Of a DNA stretch of 64,000 nucleotides, positions 53,657-62,586 are shown piece after piece (the stretch's first letter is position 1; every line of letters begins with the position of its first letter). A program made the translations under genes and the position numbers. The notes under the pieces were generated by a model. The model was not told the origin of the DNA, did no database searches, and was given only the letters and a program-made list of their open reading frames with translations. Source of the stretch: Ruminococcus sp. AM22-13 (GTDB lineage: Bacteria > Bacillota > Clostridia > Lachnospirales > Lachnospiraceae). The stretch is from assembly GCF_003471165.1 (NCBI RefSeq), contig NZ_QRIL01000007.1, positions 90,728 through 154,727 of the forward strand. Reading direction: 5' to 3'.

Positions 53657-55552
53657 TCACTCTTCTCCTTCTTCAGTCATACTCAAAGTGACTCCTGGTC
53701 GCTCCGTGCAAAATTTCTGAATTTCTTCTAAAAATCTCTGCCCGTATTTTTTCAATTTATTCGCTCCCACTCCTGAAACGTTCAACATCTCTTCTTCATC
53801 AGAAGGCTTTTTCACACACATATCAATTAATGTTTTATCACTGAAAATAATATACGGTGGCATGGATTCCTCTTTTGCAATTTCCAATCGCAATTTTCGC
53901 AGTACTTCAAACAAATCGTAGCCAGCAGAAGTAAGTGCATCTGTGCTTCGTTTTCGTACTGCTTTCTGTATTTTTTTCTTCTTATCTGGTTCTTTTTCTT
54001 CATATGTACGCATAATCACGCGGGTATTTTCATCTTTCAGCGGAGTAATATCGCCAAGTTTCAGTACACTGTATTTCTCCTGTGTCTGATACAGATAACC
54101 CCTTTCTGTCATCTGGCTGATCAGTGTCCTAAGTTCTGCTTCACTATGCCCGCTCAAAGCACCATAAGATTTATATTGATCCGTTCTAAGTTCCCGTAAT
54201 CTGGCTCTTTTAGCCCCCATCAATGTTCCGAGAACTATTGTCAATCCATAGCGTCCCCTGGTCTCTGCGACACAATTGACTACCCACTTTGCCTCTGCTG
54301 TCATGTCTACTTCGTGATACTCTCTGTGACAATTTCCACAGTTATCGCACGGACCTGAAGTCTTTTCTCCAAAATATTCCAGAATATAATTTCTCAGACA
54401 TCCGGTTGTCTTGCAATACCCTTCCATCGTCTGAAGCCGGCGTATATCCCTCTGTCTGATCAGATACTCATCTTCCTCATCTACATCAGAAAAATCTTTA
54501 TTATCCAGAAGCATTCTGTCGATCATGACATCCTGCAATGAAAAAAGCAGAATACACTGCGAATTCTCTCCATCACGGCCTGCACGTCCTGCTTCCTGGT
54601 AATAATTCTCCATACTCTGAGGCATATTGTAATGAATCACATAACGCACATTAGATTTGTCAATTCCCATTCCGAAAGCATTCGTCGCAATGATAACAGG
54701 GGTTCTGTCATAGATAAAATCATCCTGATTCTTCTTCCTGGTTTCATTGGTAAGCCCGGCATGATATCTGGTGACAGGAACTCCTCTTTTAAAAAGCAGT
54801 TCAAACAGATTGTCCACATTTTTTCTTGTAGCGCAATAGATGATTCCACTTTCTGTTGGATGTTTCTCTATGTACTCCATGATGAATTCGTCTTTTCTGC
54901 GGATGTTTTCAACACTGTAATATAAATTCTTTCTATCAAATCCTGTGATCACCACTTCAGGATCTGCAAGGCTCAGTGTGCAGAGAATATCATTCTTTAC
55001 TTCTTCTGTCGCTGTTGCTGTAAAAGCACTGACGATAGGTCGTTTGGGAAGATTTTTTATGAACTCAACGATTTTCAGATAGCTGGGCCGGAAGTCCTGC
55101 CCCCACTGAGAAATGCAATGTGCTTCATCCACCGTCACCATGGAAATCTCTACATTTCTGGCAAACTCCAGAAATTCATAGTTCTCCAGGCGCTCCGGAG
55201 CCACATAGATAATTTTATATCTTCCACTTGCTGCAAGATACAAAGCTTTACTAATCTGGTTTTCTGTAAGCGAAGAATTGATAAATGCTGCATGAATTCC
55301 TGCATCGTTTAGCGCCTTTACCTGATCCTGCATCAATGAGATCAGCGGTGAAATCACAAGCGTGATGCCCGGAAGTATCAGTGCCGGAATCTGATAACAG
55401 ATGGATTTACCTGCTCCTGTTGGCATAATTGCAAGGACATCTCTGTTCGTCAGGATGGCCTCTACAATTTTCTCCTGCCCTTCTCTGAATGTGTCATATC
55501 CAAAATAAGTTTTTAGTGTTTCAAGTGCATTCACTTTTTTGTCACCTTCCAT
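53657..55552 (-). CDS. recQ: ATP-dependent DNA helicase RecQ
   Basis: 631 residues. Helicase motifs MPTGAGKSICYQIPAL, VDEAHCISQWGQDFRPSYLK and YYQEAGRAGRDGE; zinc-binding cysteines in CLRNYILEYFG and CDNCGNC (RQC region); HRDC-like C-terminus with NVSGVGANKLKKYG. Unwinds recombination intermediates and stalled forks. ATG 55552 is in frame, but a GTG at 55534 with GGAAGGTG 8 nt upstream may be the real start. It follows the GNAT gene at 15 bp. Confidence 0.94.
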   Translation of the reverse strand: MEGDKKVNALETLKTYFGYDTFREGQEKIVEAILTNRDVLAIMPTGAGKSICYQIPALILPGITLVISPLISLMQDQVKALNDAGIHAAFINSSLTENQISKALYLAASGRYKIIYVAPERLENYEFLEFARNVEISMVTVDEAHCISQWGQDFRPSYLKIVEFIKNLPKRPIVSAFTATATEEVKNDILCTLSLADPEVVITGFDRKNLYYSVENIRRKDEFIMEYIEKHPTESGIIYCATRKNVDNLFELLFKRGVPVTRYHAGLTNETRKKNQDDFIYDRTPVIIATNAFGMGIDKSNVRYVIHYNMPQSMENYYQEAGRAGRDGENSQCILLFSLQDVMIDRMLLDNKDFSDVDEEDEYLIRQRDIRRLQTMEGYCKTTGCLRNYILEYFGEKTSGPCDNCGNCHREYHEVDMTAEAKWVVNCVAETRGRYGLTIVLGTLMGAKRARLRELRTDQYKSYGALSGHSEAELRTLISQMTERGYLYQTQEKYSVLKLGDITPLKDENTRVIMRTYEEKEPDKKKKIQKAVRKRSTDALTSAGYDLFEVLRKLRLEIAKEESMPPYIIFSDKTLIDMCVKKPSDEEEMLNVSGVGANKLKKYGQRFLEEIQKFCTERPGVTLSMTEEGEE

Positions 55553-55567
55553 TCAGTTAATTGTTTT

Positions 55568-56092
55568 TTATAACGTGTATGACATATCATGCCATTCCTC
55601 ACCGCCCCACACAGATGCGGAAATTCCCAGATCTTTAAATCCCATCTTTCTGTACATCTCTACTTTCTCTTCCAGACAGGTAAGAAAAACAGTCTTTCTT
55701 TCTTTTTTCTTTTCTCTGTTCAGGTATTGAAACATCAGCTCCCTGGCAAGTCCCTGACCTCGGTGCTGTGGCAGAACATCCAGCCCTAAGAGCATGATAT
55801 TCTTTCCTTCCGGATCATTTAATGTACTGTCTGTAAAAAATTCATCCCGAAAAGTATCTTCATCTGTAGCAAGACCATTCAGAAATCCTGACACTTCTTT
55901 GGTTTTCTTATCCACAGCCACCAGAAAAAGATCCGGTATCTGTAAAATACGTTCTTTCATATCTTTTTCTGAGCATGCTTCATTTGGCGGAAAACAGATC
56001 TGCTCGATTTTGACCACCTGATCTGTCTCCTCTGGTCTGATATTACGGAATTCATACTTTTCCATAATTGTTTCGTTGATACATTCCTTCAT
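55568..56092 (-). CDS. GNAT-family N-acetyltransferase
   Basis: 174 residues. Begins after a short leader at EKYEFRNIRPEETDQVVKIE; the acetyl-CoA motif is LDVLPQHRGQGLARELMFQY (V-x-x-x-x-R-G-x-G-x-A) and a C-terminal EMYRKMGFKDLG. AANAT-like subgroup by pattern, substrate unknown. Just upstream of recQ on the same strand, 15 bp apart, so cotranscribed. Confidence 0.85.
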   Translation of the reverse strand: MKECINETIMEKYEFRNIRPEETDQVVKIEQICFPPNEACSEKDMKERILQIPDLFLVAVDKKTKEVSGFLNGLATDEDTFRDEFFTDSTLNDPEGKNIMLLGLDVLPQHRGQGLARELMFQYLNREKKKERKTVFLTCLEEKVEMYRKMGFKDLGISASVWGGEEWHDMSYTL

Positions 56093-56459
56093 TTTTCTAC
56101 TCCATAACTTGATTTTCCTCTATACTGACACGTTACTGTGCAGTTCATTTTATTATACTGTAGCTGTTGCAATTTCTCAATGCGTATTTAAGATATGTGG
56201 AAATTATTTGATTACTGTTTACTCCGTGCCCAGTAACACGCTTCGCGATGTACAGGATTTATGCAACAGATGAAGATATTGTACCGGAAATTCTTTACAT
56301 CCAGAAAGTCAGGACAGACGGAGAATTTGATCTTGCCTGGCAGGATATCCCTTACCAATGCTGCAAAGGAAGCCAGGCTCAACCTACTCCATTCTGGTAC
56401 CAAGCATATGATGTTAAAGAATATAAAAAATGATTCTTCATGATTGAAATCAAAAAACA
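56093..56459. other. intergenic region with a short frame of unknown origin
   Basis: A plus-strand frame 56248-56433 (EDIVPEILYIQKVRTDGEFD, ending DVKEYKK) looks protein-like in composition but has no recognised family, no ribosome site and no N-terminal part. It may be the tail of a decayed gene. Nothing else was identified. Confidence 0.35.
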
Positions 56460-56477
56460 GAGCATAAACTAATATGC
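56460..56477 (-). terminator. terminator after the hybrid kinase remnant
   Basis: On the minus strand GAGCAT, an 8-nt loop, ATGCTC, then TGTTTTTT. Short stem but well-placed 21 bp after the receiver-domain stop. Confidence 0.6.
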
Positions 56478-56497
56478 TCCATTTTTATACGTCTATC

Positions 56498-57636
56498 CTA
56501 TATTCTATTTTTCATTTTTGCATCTCTTACCTGTTTACAGATAGTCTGCTCCACCTTCTCAATATCCAAAGTTTTTGCCAGATGTGCATTCATTCCAACA
56601 GCAATACACTTTTCAGCATCCTCCTGAAAAGCATTTGCTGTCATGGCAATAATCGGAATCTCTGCCTTTTTTATATCCTGTAAATGTCTGATACATTTGG
56701 TCGCCTCATAGCCGTCCATATTTGGCATCTGGATATCCATCAAAATCATATCATAAGTTCCGGCCGGCATCTGCTCTATCCTGTCCACACACTGTATGCC
56801 ATCTTCCACCCGGTCAATAATAAGCCCTGTTTCTTCAAGTATTGCAATTGCAATTTCTGCGTTCAGCTCATTATCCTCTGCCAGTAAAATATGTTTTCCG
56901 CGTAAACTGCTTTCCATATCAGCGGCATCTGTTTTTGATGCTTTCTGCCCGTAATAGTTCTCATCCGCTTTTTTTGTATCAGGATAAGTGTAAACACAGT
57001 TCCTTTTCCCAGTTCGCTTTTCACGTCTATGCTGCCGCCCATCAGATCAACATATTTTTTTACAATTGCCATCTCAAGACCTGTACCTGCAACTTTACCA
57101 ACGGTCGTATTCCTCTCCCTTGAGAAAGAATCAAACAGAGTTGGCAGAAATTCTTTGCTCATTCCGATTCCTGTATCACGAACCTCTATCTGAATTTTTA
57201 CAGAATTCTCTTGTTCACATGGAATCTCCTGAACAGTGACCGTAACGGTTCCTCCTGTCGACGTATATTTGACTGCATTACTGATCAGGTTCACCAGAAT
57301 CTGTTTTGTTTTTGTAATATCACATAGAACATACTGATGCTCCACCTGTGTTTCAAATATAAGGTTCAGTCCTTTTTGATCAGCCTGAGGTTCAAATACA
57401 CTTTTTATCTCATCCACTGTCTGATCAATCCGGGCATAGCTTTCATCCAGTTCCACTCTGCCACTTTCAATACGAGCCATATCGAGTACATTATTGATAA
57501 TTGCCAGCAAAAGATTTCCAGACTGTTCGACCGCCCTCTGATAATGAAGCAGTTTTGGATCTGTCAGTTCTTTTTTCATCAGCTGGTTATACCCAAGTAA
57601 TGCATTCATCGGTGTACGGATATAACTATACCTCAT
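56498..57636 (-). pseudogene. broken hybrid histidine kinase (HisKA-HATPase-REC)
   Basis: Two frames together make the C-terminal part of one hybrid kinase. 56863-57636 carries IRTPMNALLGYNQLMKKEL, LLAIINNVLDMARIESGRVE, then ATPase boxes LVNLISNAVKYTS, DTGIGMS and GTGLEMAIVKKY. 56498-56917 carries a receiver: HILLAEDNELN, DMILMDIQMPNMDGYE, IPIIAMTANAF. The frames switch near 56965-56990, at a run of seven A. The H-box, usually SHDIRTP, reads RYSYIRTP, so the phospho-acceptor His is lost, and the sensory N-terminus is missing. Confidence 0.8.
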
Positions 57637-57925
57637 TTCCGCTATTACGTGTTCTTATTGTACCTGTAATAATGAAAAAATATTAGTTATCAACTTTGCA
57701 AGCATTCATTTCCGCAATAGGAAGCATACACATAAAAAAATAAAGATACTTTCGTTTCCACAAAAGTCATTTTCGCTTATATCCTGCCTTTAGGAATTTC
57801 CATATAAGCTGAATAAACGCTTCGTCATCAATCCTCTTTCTCAAGAGGTCAATAACTACTACAGCGAAAATTAATTATGCTTACACTTGCTGATAAGCAC
57901 CTTATCTTGTCTTTTATGCAGGCTT
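57637..57925. other. short intergenic region
   Basis: No remaining kinase N-terminal sequence and no other gene, RNA or repeat was recognised between the kinase remnant and the Lrp-type gene. Confidence 0.4.
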
Positions 57926-58384
57926 CTATAGCCGTAATCCTTTAATATCTTTAATACGTGATAAGATTGTATTGCAGCTGCAGCTGATAACGCCGGGAAG
58001 TGTATCAATGACTGTGTGCAGGAAGTGTTCCATTTCATCACTTGATGAAGCTACGGCATGTACATGCAGCTTGTCTCTTCCTGTGACACGGTAAATCTGC
58101 GTGACGGTATCATTATTATGTAATATATCTGTCACCTGCGACAGATGGTCTGGTTTTGTCTCGATTTCAAAATAGCATGAAACAGCACCGCTGATCTTTT
58201 GAGGGTTTATTATAGTTGTATATTCTTCAATTATGCCTTTTTTCTCCAGAGCCTGAATCCGGGCTTTTACTGCCACTCTGGAAATACCGGTTTCTTTACC
58301 GATATCAGAGTAAGAAATACGTGCATTTTCTATAAGCAACTGGATGATCTTCTGATCCAGTTCATCTAAACCGTTCAGGTACAT
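57926..58384 (-). CDS. Lrp/AsnC-family transcriptional regulator
   Basis: 152 residues. N-terminal HTH: LDELDQKIIQLLIENARISY and SDIGKETGISRVAVKARIQA; C-terminal RAM ligand-binding domain with CYFEIETKPDHLSQVTDIL. Start ATG has AGGAGG 7 nt upstream. Divergent from the MATE-dehydrogenase operon, which it probably controls in response to an amino acid or related metabolite (family knowledge plus position). Confidence 0.92.
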   Translation of the reverse strand: MYLNGLDELDQKIIQLLIENARISYSDIGKETGISRVAVKARIQALEKKGIIEEYTTIINPQKISGAVSCYFEIETKPDHLSQVTDILHNNDTVTQIYRVTGRDKLHVHAVASSSDEMEHFLHTVIDTLPGVISCSCNTILSRIKDIKGLRL

Positions 58385-58471
58385 AAGTGTCCCTCCTGTA
58401 AAATAATATCCTCCGGATAGTAATTTTTCTTAAATATCATATCATTTATGTTGCTGAAAGTAAACGCTGGC

Positions 58472-58500
58472 TTGACATAGTAGCTGTAACTATATATAAT
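58472..58500 (+). promoter_or_regulatory. consensus sigma-A promoter of the MATE-dehydrogenase operon
   Basis: TTGACA, 17-bp spacer, TATAAT: a perfect -35 and -10 at ideal spacing, about 97 bp before the MATE start. Such a strong core promoter suggests repression, for example by the divergent Lrp-type protein. Confidence 0.85.
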
Positions 58501-58596
58501 TGTTTCGTAACGTAACTTAAAACTTGCATTTTGAATACATAAAATAAATTCCGGTGAAGGAAAGAATGAGTGAAATTATAAAGGCTGTGGAGGAAT

Positions 58597-59931
58597 ATGA
58601 TAATGTCAAAAGATGAATATTTGATCACCGATACACCTCTTAAAGCATTGACGGTTTTTGCAATGCCAATGATTTTGGGCAGTTTTTTTCAGCAAATATA
58701 CAATATGGCTGACTCTATCATCGTCGGCCAATTTGTTGGCTCCTCTGCACTTGCAGCTGTCGGGGCCTGCGCAGCGCTGACCAATGTTTTCATTTGTGTG
58801 GCACTGGGGGCAGGTGTCGGTGCCGGTGTGCTCGTGAGTCGCTATTTCGGTGCCAGGGAGTATAGAAAAATGAAGACCATCGTGTCAACGTCCTTGTTTA
58901 GCTTTTTAATTCTAAGCATAATCCTTGGTATTTTTGGCTTTTGCTTTTCCTACTCAATGATGAGGGTATTACAAACCCCCGGCGATATACTGAATGATGC
59001 AGTGTTATATCTGCGGGTCTATTTCGTGGGCTTTCCGTTTTTGTTTATGTATAACATTCTTTCCAACATGTTCACTTCCATTGGTGAATCAAAAATCCCA
59101 CTGGGACTCCTGGTATTCTCGTCAATCTTAAATATTTTTATGGATCTTTGGATGGTGGCCGGACTTGGTCTCGGTGTGTTTGGTGCAGCCCTTGCGACTC
59201 TTATAGCACAGGGGATTTCTGCGGTGTTTTCACTTTTTCTTTTCCTTAGCCGGATGCGTCGATATAAAAGTCGCTTTGATTGGTTTGACAGGCAGGAGTT
59301 ATATTCCATGCTTCAAATTGCTGTACCTTCGGTTCTTCAGCAGTCTACAGTGTCCATCGGTATGATGATTGTACAAGCTGTTGTAAATCCTTTCGGTACA
59401 CAGGCACTTGCGGGGTATGCGGCGACGATGCGGGTAGAGAATGTTTTTTCATTGATTTTTGTATCCATTGGCAATGCGGTTTCCCCATATGTTTCCCAGA
59501 ATCTTGGTGCAAAGAAAATTGAACGGATCAAAAAAGGATATCACGCTGCACTGGTGTTAGATGTATGTTTTGCAGTTCTTGCTTTTATAGTCATTGAAAC
59601 ATTGCATACTCAGATTTCCTCGCTATTCCTTGGTAAAGATGGAACTGTCCTGGCTTATCAGGTATCCGAGGGTTATATGAGATGGCTCGGTTACTTCTTC
59701 ATCTTTATGGGAATCAAAATGGCAACCGATGGGGTTCTTCGTGGTCTTGGAATCATGCGCCCGTTCCTTATTGCAAATATGGTGAACCTGGCGATCCGCC
59801 TGTCAGTTGCTTTGATTTGTGCACCGCGTTTTGGCATTGTATTTGTCTGGCTTGCTGTACCGGCAGGTTGGTTTGCAAACTTTTTAATATCCTATGTGGC
59901 TCTTCGGAAATCATGGCCGACTGATAAATAG
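58597..59931 (+). CDS. MATE-family efflux transporter
   Basis: 444 residues, about 12 membrane segments. PLKALTVFAMPMILGSFFQQ, then IYNMADSIIVGQFVGSSALA, is the typical MATE start. ATG 58597 or the next ATG at 58603 (GGAGG about 8 nt upstream of the first). Cotranscribed with the 2-hydroxyacid dehydrogenase 47 bp downstream, so it may export a substrate or product of that enzyme; this link is inference. Confidence 0.92.
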   Translation: MIMSKDEYLITDTPLKALTVFAMPMILGSFFQQIYNMADSIIVGQFVGSSALAAVGACAALTNVFICVALGAGVGAGVLVSRYFGAREYRKMKTIVSTSLFSFLILSIILGIFGFCFSYSMMRVLQTPGDILNDAVLYLRVYFVGFPFLFMYNILSNMFTSIGESKIPLGLLVFSSILNIFMDLWMVAGLGLGVFGAALATLIAQGISAVFSLFLFLSRMRRYKSRFDWFDRQELYSMLQIAVPSVLQQSTVSIGMMIVQAVVNPFGTQALAGYAATMRVENVFSLIFVSIGNAVSPYVSQNLGAKKIERIKKGYHAALVLDVCFAVLAFIVIETLHTQISSLFLGKDGTVLAYQVSEGYMRWLGYFFIFMGIKMATDGVLRGLGIMRPFLIANMVNLAIRLSVALICAPRFGIVFVWLAVPAGWFANFLISYVALRKSWPTDK

Positions 59932-59978
59932 GTGCAATCCCGATAGCCTAAATTAATTTAAAAGGAGGAATTTATAGT

Positions 59979-60935
59979 ATGAACGATAAATGTGTAGTAT
60001 TGAATGCAAAGAAAATGAATTTTGATGGGAAACTGGATTTTTCCGTTTTATCTTCTGATGTTACAGTATATGATGATACAACAGAACAGCAGCTGTCAGA
60101 GCGTATTCAGGGTGCAAATATTATTGTAACAAAGGAGATGCCTGTGAGTGCAGAAATGATACAGAAATTCCCGGAATCTGTTAAACTGATCTGCGAGGCA
60201 GGTACAGGATATAATAACATTAATCTTGAAGCAACACGGAAGAAGGGGATTACAGTCTGCAATATTCCGTCATACAGCACAGAACGTGTGGCACATACTG
60301 CGATCATGATGATATTGAATCTGAGTTCTGCAATGCAGGTACAGATGAAGATGCTGGCATGCGGAAATCATGACAATTTTACCAGAAATCTTCAGGTTCC
60401 GCATGTTGAGGTAAATGGAAAAACACTTGGTATTATAGGTGCAGGACACATTGGCAGGAAAGTTATCCAGATCGCACAGGCTTTGGATATGAACATACTT
60501 GTATATACCAGGACACCAAGAGAAGATGAGAAGGGGATCCGCTATGTATCGCTTGAGGAATTACTCAAGAATAGTGATTATGTTTCCATGCACTGTCCAT
60601 TGACGGAAAGTACAAAACATATGATAAACAAAGAGTCTTTATCACTTATGAAGCCCTCAGCATTTATTATTAATACTTCAAGAGGTGCACTTATTGATGA
60701 GGCTGCTCTTATAGAAGCATTGGAAAATGGTACGATTGCAGGAGCCGGACTTGATGTTCAGGAAACTGAACCACCTGAAGAAGCCAGCCCTCTTTATACT
60801 ATGGATCAAATCCTTTTGACGCCACATATGGGATGGAAAGGACTTGAGACAAGACAGCGGTTGGTTTCTATTCTGGCGGATAATATAAAGCAGTTTATGG
60901 AAGGGAATCCGATCAATGTTGTATCAGGTCTATAG
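59979..60935 (+). CDS. D-2-hydroxyacid dehydrogenase
   Basis: 318 residues. NAD-binding motif TLGIIGAGHIGRKVIQIAQA near residue 150; catalytic Arg in INTSRGALIDEAAL (~230), Glu in QETEPPEEASPLY (~262) and His in LTPHMGWKG (~287). D-isomer-specific family (lactate, glycerate, phosphoglycerate or hydroxyisocaproate dehydrogenases). Ribosome site AAAGGAGG. Operon with the MATE gene; substrate undetermined. Confidence 0.9.
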   Translation: MNDKCVVLNAKKMNFDGKLDFSVLSSDVTVYDDTTEQQLSERIQGANIIVTKEMPVSAEMIQKFPESVKLICEAGTGYNNINLEATRKKGITVCNIPSYSTERVAHTAIMMILNLSSAMQVQMKMLACGNHDNFTRNLQVPHVEVNGKTLGIIGAGHIGRKVIQIAQALDMNILVYTRTPREDEKGIRYVSLEELLKNSDYVSMHCPLTESTKHMINKESLSLMKPSAFIINTSRGALIDEAALIEALENGTIAGAGLDVQETEPPEEASPLYTMDQILLTPHMGWKGLETRQRLVSILADNIKQFMEGNPINVVSGL

Positions 60936-61014
60936 TATCTGGCAGCAAAGTGATGATATAACATTCGGGTTTGCAGAGTGAAAAAATATTCGTCTGATTT
61001 TCTTACCACATTTT

Positions 61015-61620
61015 ATGACAACAATTTATAGTTTATACCACAGCAGGTACGGTTTCTGGCAGATTCATTTTAGACATCTCATTCTCCACATGAAACTTAT
61101 CTGGAATATGACACAGGCAGAACTCGGTGTAGCTCTTGGCTGGGGCCAGGGTGCGAACCGTCTTGCCCAATACGAAACCAACTACCGGGTCCCCCGTAAA
61201 GATCTGGTAACAGAAATGGCTAAGATTCTGGACGTAAACCCACTGGCACTCCATGAACCAACTACGGTGAATGCTTCTAAGCTAATGGAAATTTTGTTCT
61301 GGATTGATGAATTTAATCCTGGAATGATTAATCTCTTTCAATTGGAGACTTATCCTAACGAAAAATCAAATTCCAGCAACGATACCTCTATACGCTACCA
61401 CAATTCCGATAGTCGGCCTGCTCATCCACCTGTTGGCATATGGTTTAATTATGGGATTCTTAATAATTTTTTGAAAGAATGGACAATTAGAAAAGAAGAA
61501 CTGAAATCCAGCTAGATTACCAGAGATGAATATTTTGAATGGAAAATCAACTGGCCACAGATCTGTGATGATTGCGATAAACAGGAACCGTCAAAACAGT
61601 GGAGAAATTTATATAAATAA
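61015..61620 (+). pseudogene. XRE-type regulator-like gene interrupted by TAG
   Basis: A helix-turn-helix region reads MTQAELGVALGWGQGANRLA then QYETNYRVPRKDLVTEMAKI, typical of XRE proteins. The frame meets TAG at 61513-61515 after RKEELKSS, then stays open for ITRDEYFEWKINWPQICDDC to a TAA at 61618-61620. The continuation looks like the natural C-terminus of this protein group, so the TAG is probably a nonsense mutation. The N-terminus before MTQAEL is also irregular, with no ribosome site. Confidence 0.7.
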
Positions 61621-61624
61621 TTCA

Positions 61625-61663
61625 AAGACCGAAACTCTCCATCTTGCTTTGAATTTCGGTCTT
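61625..61663. terminator. terminator-like hairpin between XRE pseudogene and merR-type gene
   Basis: AAGACCGAAA and TTTCGGTCTT enclose a 19-nt loop between convergent genes. No long T-run on either strand, so strength is uncertain. Confidence 0.55.
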
Positions 61664-61720
61664 CTTAAAGCTCATTCGTAACCGGTCAGTGCTTTCACAG
61701 TTGCCATAAATGTTGCTCTT

Positions 61721-62473
61721 TCATATGATTTCTACAAACGTCTTATAGAAATCATATGTCTTTCCGTTTTCCTGTGCACAAAGCAAAAAGCGGCTGATGA
61801 TTGTACCAGTACGGTGTGATTCCTGAATACGTGATAAGTGTTCGTGCAGGTTATTAGGAAACCCCTCTGTCACTTCTTCCCTAAGCAAAAAAGTTACATA
61901 ACGATTTGCCTTTTTTTGCCAAAGAATACTGGATTTTGGAAATAAAGAACTCATTTCCGCTGGTATAGTAAGCCCACGTTGTTCCTGTGGAAGTGTTTGC
62001 GTATGCTGCACCCGTGAATAAAGATATGGATTTTCAATATACTGACGCAGCTTGTCCCTTTCAATCAAGTCAAAAGATACAATGCAAGCTGTATCAATAT
62101 CAGACTCTTGATATGCCTGTGTTTTCAATTCCTCCAATGTCTTCAACGCCTTCATATGATAGCGTAATTTCTCCATCCGACGTGCAAGCAGTTCTTGTTG
62201 ATGTTCCAATTCTAAAAGTTTCTCAGAAAATAATTTTCCATGCTGCTCAGGCGTTGCGGCATCCATTCCACGAATTTCCTTTAACTCTAACCCAAGATTT
62301 TTATAAAAAATGACATCTGAAATGGTCATTAAATCTTCAATTGCATATTCCCGATATTGATTTTCAATTTTCTTTCCGGGATGTAAAATCCCCTTCTCCT
62401 CCCAATACCTAAATGTAGATGCTGGTATATCAAAAAAACGGGCTATTTCTCCAATTTGAAATCTTTTATCCAT
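61721..62473 (-). CDS. MerR-family transcriptional regulator
   Basis: 250 residues. N-terminal winged HTH: RFQIGEIARFFDIPASTFRY followed by WEEKGIL (residues 4-30), a coiled-coil dimer helix (~85-120) and a ~120-residue C-terminal ligand domain without obvious metal-binding cysteines. Divergent from a MATE exporter whose promoter has the MerR-type 19-bp spacer, so it most likely activates that exporter on binding a drug-like ligand, as BmrR/QacR-like logic would predict (inference). Confidence 0.9.
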   Translation of the reverse strand: MDKRFQIGEIARFFDIPASTFRYWEEKGILHPGKKIENQYREYAIEDLMTISDVIFYKNLGLELKEIRGMDAATPEQHGKLFSEKLLELEHQQELLARRMEKLRYHMKALKTLEELKTQAYQESDIDTACIVSFDLIERDKLRQYIENPYLYSRVQHTQTLPQEQRGLTIPAEMSSLFPKSSILWQKKANRYVTFLLREEVTEGFPNNLHEHLSRIQESHRTGTIISRFLLCAQENGKTYDFYKTFVEII

Positions 62474-62533
62474 GATTCTTCCCTTCCTGGTTTTAAAACT
62501 TACTACTATTTACCCACTATACTATTTTTCACG

Positions 62534-62564
62534 TTGACCTTCAAGCTACTTTAAGGTTTATACT
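62534..62564 (+). promoter_or_regulatory. MerR-type promoter/operator
   Basis: TTGACC, 19-bp spacer, TATACT. Inside lies the dyad ACCTTCAAG-CTA-CTTTAAGGT (62537-62557), centred in the overlong spacer as MerR-family activators require. It drives the MATE gene at 62587. Confidence 0.88.
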
Positions 62565-62586
62565 TCCATCAAGGGAGGAAATTTTT

